A stretch of 60,000 nucleotides of DNA from Liolophura sinensis. Taxonomy: Eukaryota; Mollusca; Polyplacophora; Chitonida; Chitonidae. Shown here piece after piece: positions 52,258 through 60,000 of this stretch. The notes below the pieces were generated by a model that was given only the letters and a program-made list of their open reading frames with translations, did no database searches and was not told the origin of the DNA. Within the stretch, counting starts at the first letter, position 1. Each line of letters starts with the position of its first letter. A program made the translations under genes and the position numbers. The DNA is taken from assembly GCF_032854445.1 (NCBI RefSeq), contig NC_088299.1:17851608-17911607 (forward strand), given 5' to 3'.

Positions 52258-53690
52258 ACAGGGCTTCTCACTATGTTATACCTGGGCGCGGTGTAGTATA
52301 CGTAGTCAGGGGTCCTTACTATGTTATACCTGAGCGCAGTGTAGTATATGTAGTCTGGGGTTCTTACTTTGTTATATCTGAGCGCAGTGTACTATACGTA
52401 GTCAGGGGCTCTTCCTATGTTATACCTGAGCGCAGTGTAGTATACGTAGTCAGGGGTTCTTACCATGTTATAAGTGAGCGCAGTGTAGTATACGTAGTCA
52501 GGGGTTCTTACTATGTTATACCTGACCGCAGTGTAGTATATGTAGTCTGGGGCTCTTACTTTGTTATATCTGAGGGCAGTGTACTATACGTAGTCAGGGG
52601 CTCTTCCTATGTTATACCTGACCGCAGTGTAGTATATATAGTCTGGGGTTCTTGCTATGTTATACCTGAGCGCAGTGTAGTATACGTAGTCAGGGGTTCT
52701 TGCTATGTTATACCTGAGCGCAGTGTAGTATACATAGTCTGGGGTTCTTACTATGTTATACCTGAGCGCAGTGTAGTATACGTAGTCAGGGGTTCTTGCT
52801 ATGTTATACCTGAGCGCAGTGTAGTATACGTAGTCAGGGGTTCTTGCTATGTTATACCTGACCGCAGTGTAGTATACGTAATCTGGGGTTCTTACCGTGT
52901 TATACCTGAGCGCAGTGTAGTATACGTAGTCAGGGGTTCTTACCGTGTTATACCTGAGCGCAGTGTAGTATACGTAGTCTGGGGTTCTTACTATGCTATA
53001 CCTGAGCGCAGTGTGTTATAAGTAGTCAGGGGTTCTTACCATGTTATACCTGAGCGCAGTGTAGTATACGTAGTCAGGGGTTCTTACTATGTTATACCCG
53101 AGCACAGTGTAGAATACGTAGTCAGGGGTTCTTACCATGTTATAAGTGAGCGCAGTGTAGTATACGTAGTTAGGGATACTTGCTATGTTATACCTGAGCG
53201 CAGTGTAGTATACGTAGTCAGGGGTTCTTGCTATGTTATACCTGAGTGCAGTGTAGTATACGTAATCAGGGGTTCTTACTATGTTATATCTGAGCGCAGT
53301 GTAGTATACGCAGTCAGGGGTTCTTGATATATTATACCTGAGCGCAGTGAGGTATACGTAGCCAGGGGTTCTCACTATGTTATGCCCAAGCGCAGTATAG
53401 TGTACGCAGTCAGGGCTTTTCAGTATGTTATACAAGAGCGACTTGTGGTATACGTAGTCAGGGGTTCTTACTATGTTATATCTGAACGCAGTGTAATATA
53501 CGTAGTCAGGGGTTCTTGCTATGTTATACCTGAGCGCAGTGTGGTATACGTAGCCAGGGGTTCTTACTATGTTATGCCCGAGCACAGTGTAGTATACGCA
53601 GTCAGGGGTTCTTACTATGTTATACCCGAGCACAGTATAGTGTACGTAGTCAGGGGTTCTCACTATGTTATACCTGAGCACAGCGTAGTA
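52258..53690. repeat. 48-bp tandem array, about 30 copies
   Basis: The unit is ATGTTATACCTGAGCGCAGT followed by GTAGTATACGTAGTCAGGGG and TTCTTACT. Because 48 is divisible by three, a 221-codon frame (minus) and a 103-codon frame (plus) stay open with 16-residue repeats. No start context, signal peptide or splice sites support a protein. Confidence 0.97.
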
Positions 53691-54464
53691 TAGTGTAGGT
53701 AGTTTTGTACCTCCTCGGTTAGTTAAGTTCGTTTTAATAACGATCTTATTTATTACGACACCTGGCGCAGGGTGTTACGGATAATCGACATCATGGAGCG
53801 CTACTTCTCATATCATAACCGTATAACGCTAATGAACAGTACTCTGTACTATCAGACCAGAACAATTGTGTCCGCGATCCTTTACATATGTCCCGTCCCA
53901 AAGGTAGCAGGTAAAATACCCATCATTAACGCACACACCTGGGGCAGGCTGATTAATGTATTTTTCTAATTACCTAAGAGGCTGACTGGACAGTCTAGAG
54001 AACAATGAATATAGTTAGCTATATTTAAGCAACAAATAGGCAAGCTTGCACTGGCCACAGATTCCTGCGGTTAACAGTAAATCTATCGTAGCCAGGCGTT
54101 TAATACGCTTCCCACCCCCATACAGAAGATATATATATATATATATCCACGCCTGTGTTTCCACGCCACCTGAAATATAACACGACAGTAAGAAGAAAAC
54201 AACCCCTTGAAAAAAAATCTGTCCCACGGGAACTTGGAAACAGATCGGGATACTGGGGGATGTTTTGCAGGAGTCGCCCCAGCCGGTGTACAGACTATAT
54301 CGTATTACGCTGTTTTAGGTAAACTTACTGTGTATGAACAAATGATGATTCTGGTGGAGACTGCCAACAGTGATTTAAAGTGACAAAGTAGATGGCTAAC
54401 AATTGCAAAGATAGACTATATGTGGTATGCGGTTGTTATAATATACGCCTTCATGGGTCTATAG
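53691..54464. other. Intergenic, no gene seen
   Basis: It contains a short TA run at about 54130-54145. Nothing else was recognised. Confidence 0.5.
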
Positions 54465-54891
54465 TTAAAGGAGAAGAAAACTTAAATATCAAATACCATA
54501 GAAAAGAGTATGCATTTTCTCGTAGGTGCATACCATAGAAAAATTCTAATATGTACCTCAAGTTGATAAATTATAAATAAAGTCAGCGCCAAAATCTGCT
54601 GTGGGCGGCTCCATTTTGCCTAAGAACTAGTCCTGAAGTCTTCTGTGTTAGGAGGAGAATTGCCGTCGGAAACCGCCGAGGTGCAGTTCGTACATTTTCG
54701 GTAGAACTCTTCTTCCCAGAAGGTAGCGAACAGTACAGTACGTTTTCCGCTAGGCGATTGGGACACCGGAATGTAGGTTCCGAGTTTACACGAACAAGCC
54801 GGCAGTTTTAACGACTCTCATTGGCTGAGAGGCAAAAAATGTGCTCTTTTCAGTCTAAAGTGTCATAATTTTAAGTCTTCTTCTCCTTTAA
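54465..54891. mobile_element. MITE, 427 bp, with inverted ends and TTAA borders
   Basis: The left end is TTAAAGGAGAAGAAAACTTA and the right end is its near-perfect inverse (TAAGTCTTCTTCTCCTTTAA), about 22 bp each. TTAA at both borders fits either a piggyBac-type target duplication or part of the inverted repeat. There is no coding capacity. The interior is more GC-rich than the flanks. Confidence 0.8.
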
Positions 54892-57800
54892 GTGATCTGA
54901 CACGGTTCTTCTACGACCAATATGAAATAAATCTATCTAGCTCTTGTATATTCTTCTCTGGCCATTTTATAAGCTCGATGAAAGGGGGAAATGTCCCAGA
55001 AGAAAACTGGCCATTAATATGTATGTGTTTGATTGCTGTTTAGCGCCATGTAGTCAAGAATTTGGGCGTTAAAACCACAAGCTCCGAGGCAGTTAAAGAA
55101 GAAGAAGCAATGAATGGAATTCTTTCTTCCCGAGTCGTTACAGGAAGGAAAAGCAAAACCACCGACACGTGAAGATTAAAGGTTTCCATACACACAGTTA
55201 GGATAACGGTCCATTTACATAAAACAAACATGGCGAGACCGTTATTATGGTAACACGTGACGAACAAGATCACGTGTGGAACTGAATACAGGAAGCGTGG
55301 ACTGGGCTGAAGCATAGTATGTCGGGAAGGTTTACACAGCTGTTCTCTGTGATCTGAGTCCGCTTTTACAAGTAGTTCCCGTGCGCCAGAAATATTTGCC
55401 GCTGTTAGTATCTGTCTGGATCGAGTTGTCCCACCTGCAGCCTAAGAGTACACTGAATACCTTAGCGATATGGCCTGTCAAACTTTGACAATCTACATCG
55501 TTACCTTCCCGAAACATCTCGAGATGTTAAGTAGCTCGAGATGAAAACTCTGTCCGTGAGTGGGAAAATGTGTGACTGGAAGGCATCGTACACCACCTGG
55601 GCGCTTGTGTTGCCGTAAACTGTGCTTGTCAACGAAAACCACAAAATCAAATTATATCGCTCATGAAGTTCAGTGCCAAGGAACCAAACCTTTTGTCGAG
55701 TAGAATATTAATTAATTTTGTCATTTCACTGTTCTGAAACTTCACCATGACCATATAAACAGTACTGGTTCGATTATACTACAAACCGTTTTCAGATGTT
55801 ATGACCAAATGTGCTATATCAATCAACTGAGAACTACGGAAATCGCCCTAAACAGACTCCACTATTCCCGCCAAGCATTCCCAAGTTGCGGGATTCAAAA
55901 TCGTTGTAATTGATACGAAATCAGTCTGATCTCGTGCAGATCTATCGGCCTCCATCAATTCAGCTAGAGCTGGATTCGACCTTGCGAACTTTCTAGACAG
56001 AGCACACGTGACGGCAACGAAGCCGTCATTACGCTAATGATCAATAGACGGCCTTCACACGCGGTTGAATCTGGATGTATGGTAATGGCCAAGCCACACA
56101 AAATTTATTTTCCTCACCAGAAAAAACATTTGTAGCAGAAATTAAAGAATCTGATCAAAGGACACATTTTAATCGGAACGATAACCAGATGCGCGCATGC
56201 ACGTGGAAAATAGTCGACGGAAGTCTCCTTTGTCACAGGCACGCGCTTCTGTGAGTTGGGAGACATAAAACTATTAGATACATGGACAAATGACAAGAGC
56301 AGGAATCAATATTTCATCCCTCAGTCTACACATCAAGCTTTCTAAAAAGTCGCCTGGCTTACTAAATATGACTTGTTGCGTTTGGCCATCTGACACATCT
56401 GTGTCCCCAGGTTTTTATTCTGGCGGTATGAGATGGATTTACAGTCGCTCCCAGGTATATGGCATACAAATACCGGTAGATAAATTAACCGCCGGTTCTC
56501 GGTATTCCTATTAGGACATACCCCGTATACATACACTGTACACATGATCTAAATTTAACTTTATACAACGAAAATATGAGTCTAATTATAAAACCTGTAA
56601 TCAATAGTTGCTATTATAAGCGGCAGAAGGAGCTATTATTGCTTGAAGATGGCCGAATCGATACCTATTATTCGCAAGCATGGCGATTGGCGATATCATT
56701 TGTCTGTGTTCTACGAGCAGCAATCCAAAGTCAAACATGAAGACAGGCCAATGGCTGCTCCAATTATTAATTTGGGTTTCACATCAAATAATGTTTTTTT
56801 GTACCGTTGAAAGCTTTGTTCTGACGTGTTCTCCAAGAAAATGGCCGAACTGTTTCAAATGTGGCGTTAAGCCTCCAACAATTCATTTATTCCTCAAACT
56901 GTAGTCGTCAATCACACACAAAGAACAAGGGCTGGCAGCTTCAAAGGCTAATGATCATGGTTACTTATATGTGGATTTTTTTCTTCTTCAAAACACCAAA
57001 AGCTTCTAACAAGCTCTAGTCACGATATACGGTAATACATGTAGCTACAGCAGTGTCCATATCACGTTCATCATTCAACGATGAACAAGGCACAAAGTAA
57101 TGTGTTAAAAACAGAAGAAAAATAAACAGGAATATAAAAATTACAACAAACAAATCGTCACTTTCTCATTACATTTCCACATGCCCGCTTTCCCGGGGAC
57201 TTCTCGTCCCATTGCCTTATCCCCTCCGCACCCTTCTCATCTCGCGCCAACTCGTGCGGAGCAAATGCTGTGCATAATTAAAGCCCACTGTCTGGCATTA
57301 TGGGATGACAGAGAGACTTGGCGGCACAATGCCTGCCGGACAAATCAATCAGACTGCATGGGTTTTTATTAAGTCTACCAAATGAGTCACAGCACTGTGC
57401 AGGCTATAGTTCAAACTGGCGAGCACGTGCGAGGGGTCAGCACGCGCTTTGATCTGAGCATGCGCGTGTTGGGATGACATTATCCGCTTTGAGACAGACT
57501 ATTGTTAAGCGGACAACCGATGTCGTGCATAAAAAGGGCAAGTCAAATAACCATTGTCAATAAATCGAAATATCAGTTTATACTTGTGAAAACATCCCAT
57601 TACAAATATTGGCATTGCGTTGTCCCGACTTTGAATGTATTCACGACGTGTTTTAGGCGAATGGAGGCTCGCTTTGCATTGAGGTATCCTATAAGCTCTC
57701 CTTACCCTGCGTCTTCTATAGAGGAACAGCAACGGAGTCAAGTAGCGGCAAATCACGTATAATCCTTCCGCCCCTGCGTGCTCCGCGTCCACCCTGTCTG

Positions 57801-58327
57801 GCCACTGTATAACCGCACAGCGCAATGACGTCACGCCAAGCCAGAGGTATCAGGTAAATTGTCTCACAGCAATAGACACCAAGAACGATTCCGATCAATG
57901 CTTGACAATCTAGTCGGCTAAAAGGGCATCAGATAACACTTACAACGCGGGATATCCAGCAAATACGAACAAACAGACTTACATGGAGAGCTATTTTTAC
58001 TACATTTGTCTTTCTATCAGCCTATTTTAGTCCGCCACAAGAGACAATGTAGCTAAACATAACTGTTCTATATCTATTTGTATTCACGTGAAAATTTACC
58101 GTCAGGAATCAAATTCAAAAGCCTGCCAAAGGTTTGTACTTTCAAACGAGGCCAATTGGTGTTGAATCAAATAATCATGTCTCATATAATTTTGGAAGCA
58201 CTTAAATTGTGATAAAATGAAAATTGTATGGGATCAATCGATTTATTGTTTACTCAAATTTCATCGCCGGAGTCGAGTAAAAATAAAATGTATCAAACGG
58301 ATAAAATAAAAACATCTACCCGTCTTA
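54892..58327. other. Intergenic, no gene seen; two motif-rich patches
   Basis: Patches 55920-56080 (CATTACGCTAATGATCAATAG) and 57180-57380 (GCATAATTAAAGCCC, GGACAAATCAATCAGAC, TTTTTATTAAG) are non-repetitive and homeodomain-motif-rich. A lone CRE-type TGACGTCA is near 57828. Open frames up to 109 codons (57505-57834 minus) are not coding-like. Confidence 0.4.
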
Positions 58328-58466
58328 GCCTGAGAGCCCATCTACACATCATACCCTGAGAGCCCATATACCATCATTCCTTGAGAGCCCATCTACTCAT
58401 TATACCCTGAAAGCGCATCCACCCATCATAGCCTGAGAGCCCATCTACCCATCATACCCTGAGGTT
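58328..58466. repeat. 26-bp minisatellite, about 5 copies
   Basis: The unit is CTGAGAGCCCATCTACCCAT followed by CATACC, with small variations. Confidence 0.93.
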
Positions 58467-60000
58467 GTGAAAGGAACATTTAACCTTTTTCGATAGCTTT
58501 CCGTGTGTAATTCGTTTGCAATGAACCCACAGATGCTTCAAGGTGATTGTGGGAGAGTTCCGTTTTACCGAAGACTAGATCAACAAACACAGAGAAGATG
58601 GAGCCAGCCTGGCGGGAAAAGAGAGTTATGTAACGCCCTGGAATCTCAGCCAAGAGACCTTAACCAACTGATATAATAGTTAAGTGACAGCCCGTGGGGG
58701 CACGGGGAGCGGCTGGGGACGGGTGACTACCATATGGTCCCGGCAGTGTCGCACAGATAGCCGGTCATTACGTGAAATCACTTGTCTCAATGACCATGTA
58801 ATATAGCCTGTTTAACACTGTCAAGAGGAGTAACTTGTCTGAGGGAGAAATGTGAAGAGTGGTATTAACAACAGTTTAAGCTATTGACGGGTTACATGAG
58901 ACAGCGAAATATTAGCTTGATCACCAGGCCGCAGAAGCACAAACAAATAAATAAATTCTATTTTTTTTATTTAGTTATTTGATTGTCGTTTAAGGATGTC
59001 TTTTAATATTTCACTTGTACGGGGACTTTAATGGGCGCAATTAACCAGAGTACCCGAGGTAAATCCTCACCTTAGTCCTGATATAAATGCCAGCGCAGGT
59101 AATGACGAACTATCTCATCTGTGACGTACATTTGGAAATGCTCCTCTAACAAACACGTACATGTAACGTGATTTTATGACTGAAAGAATGAGTTACCCAT
59201 TCGGATCTACATGGACACAATGTTGTGTTATCTAAAAATGAAAGTGCGTGATTTATTGGCCATGCTGGACTAATGAACCCCTTATAAACTGTACAGTTTT
59301 CATCACTTATCAAGATCCTGGAATGTCTAACGTCCACACGCGTTCGATCGTCTGTTTTGATTTTTGAAGGGGGTCAAGATTGAAAAATGAAAGTTTTCGC
59401 ATGCACAGTTTGCCACATAATCAAGTAGTAGCAACAAGCACGGGAGCAATTTTGATTTTTTTAAAAAATCCATGAGTTTTTGCGAATGAGCGGATATTGT
59501 GATTATGCCATCTGTGCACGGTATTTGGACCGGTGCACAGGCTGTATTGGGCGCTCGTTTGAAGGGAGAATATTTTAGAGACAAAGGGCTGAGTTCCCTT
59601 GAACTGATGCAGGACAAAACTGTGCCAGAACGGAACAATGGCACTGGGGAAGCTCGTCTTTTGTCTAGGGAGGCTCGTCCATTGTCTAAGATGTCCGGCT
59701 AAATGGAACCCGTCACTCCCAGTAAAGAACGCCAAATCGCACCATTAATGATGTCCCAGATCTCTGTGACAAATGGTCGCCTTTGTTTGTGGGAGTAACG
59801 ATGGTGGCGGAGAGCAGAGATCGGATTTAGTTAGGTTAAGCTGACATCCACATGGAAATATCGCATTGATGGGTGTTTCCCCGGGATCAGCTTACTGAAA
59901 CAGGACAAAGGGCTGAGGAAGAAATAAGCTTGGACGAAGCAGCAGGGACTGCTTTCTTTATGAAATGTCGTTTCACAACCGGACGAACATGCCCGTTATT
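58467..60000. other. Intergenic to window end, no gene seen
   Basis: A faint SINE tail (minus orientation) lies at about 58980-59030. Overlapping frames of 104-105 codons at 59327-59735 (minus) are unrecognised. The patch 59690-59830 is motif-rich (CATTAATGATG; ACAAATGG...CCTTTGTTTG). Confidence 0.4.

Noticed and set aside
53016-53681. 221-codon Tyr-rich repeat protein on the minus strand
   Set aside because: It is produced by the 48-bp array, whose length is divisible by three. The plus strand is also partly open, and there is no gene structure around it.
57505-57834. 109-codon minus-strand frame, Arg-rich at one end
   Set aside because: Composition is not protein-like, other frames overlap it, and there is no domain or splice context.

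Overview
This is animal nuclear DNA with no prokaryotic features. Genes are sparse and split by GT-AG introns, the base composition is AT-leaning, and simple and tandem repeats are very abundant. Two tRNA-derived SINE types that I know from mollusc genomes, and from other lophotrochozoans for the first type, are present. I place the source as a lophotrochozoan, most likely a mollusc, from the SINEs and the style of the receptors. I cannot name the species.

Layout. About 0.6-24.1 kb, plus strand: a multi-exon gene rebuilt here from 16 short exons whose splice phases all agree, giving about 590 codons. It is entered by the window at an unknown distance from its start. The protein is rich in Leu, His and Cys and looks like a helical-repeat (ARM/HEAT-type) protein. 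I do not recognise it with confidence; MEI1 (meiosis inhibitor 1) is only a guess. Its introns carry most of the DNA and hold large tandem arrays: 39 bp (2.7 kb), 37 bp (6.6-9.6 kb), 110/112 bp (10.2-11.1 kb), 20 bp (12.5-13.2 kb), 58 bp (17.0-17.95 kb), 52 bp (18.4-20.9 kb) and 33 bp (22.9 kb).

About 24.1-37.5 kb: no convincing gene. It holds 20-bp and 25-bp minisatellites, TA/CA microsatellites, a young full-length SINE with a perfect 12-bp target duplication, an older SINE copy, and one weak ORF.

About 37.6-46.5 kb, minus strand: two closely related class A (rhodopsin-type) G-protein-coupled receptors in tandem, each with an uninterrupted coding exon and a predicted splice acceptor just upstream of the start codon. 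The left copy (37.6-38.8 kb) has two one-base lesions, 114 bp apart, that put transmembrane segment 1 out of frame and then restore the frame. Each receptor has a tandem array in its 5' flank (36 bp at 39.1-39.7 kb, 82 bp at 47.6-48.3 kb).

About 46.5-60 kb: no gene that I can support. It holds the 82-bp and 48-bp arrays, two SINE remnants, a 427-bp MITE with TTAA ends, and several non-repetitive patches dense in homeodomain-, SOX- and nuclear-receptor-like motifs that could be cis-regulatory. Many long open frames in this window are by-products of tandem repeats or lie antisense to the receptors, and were not accepted as genes.
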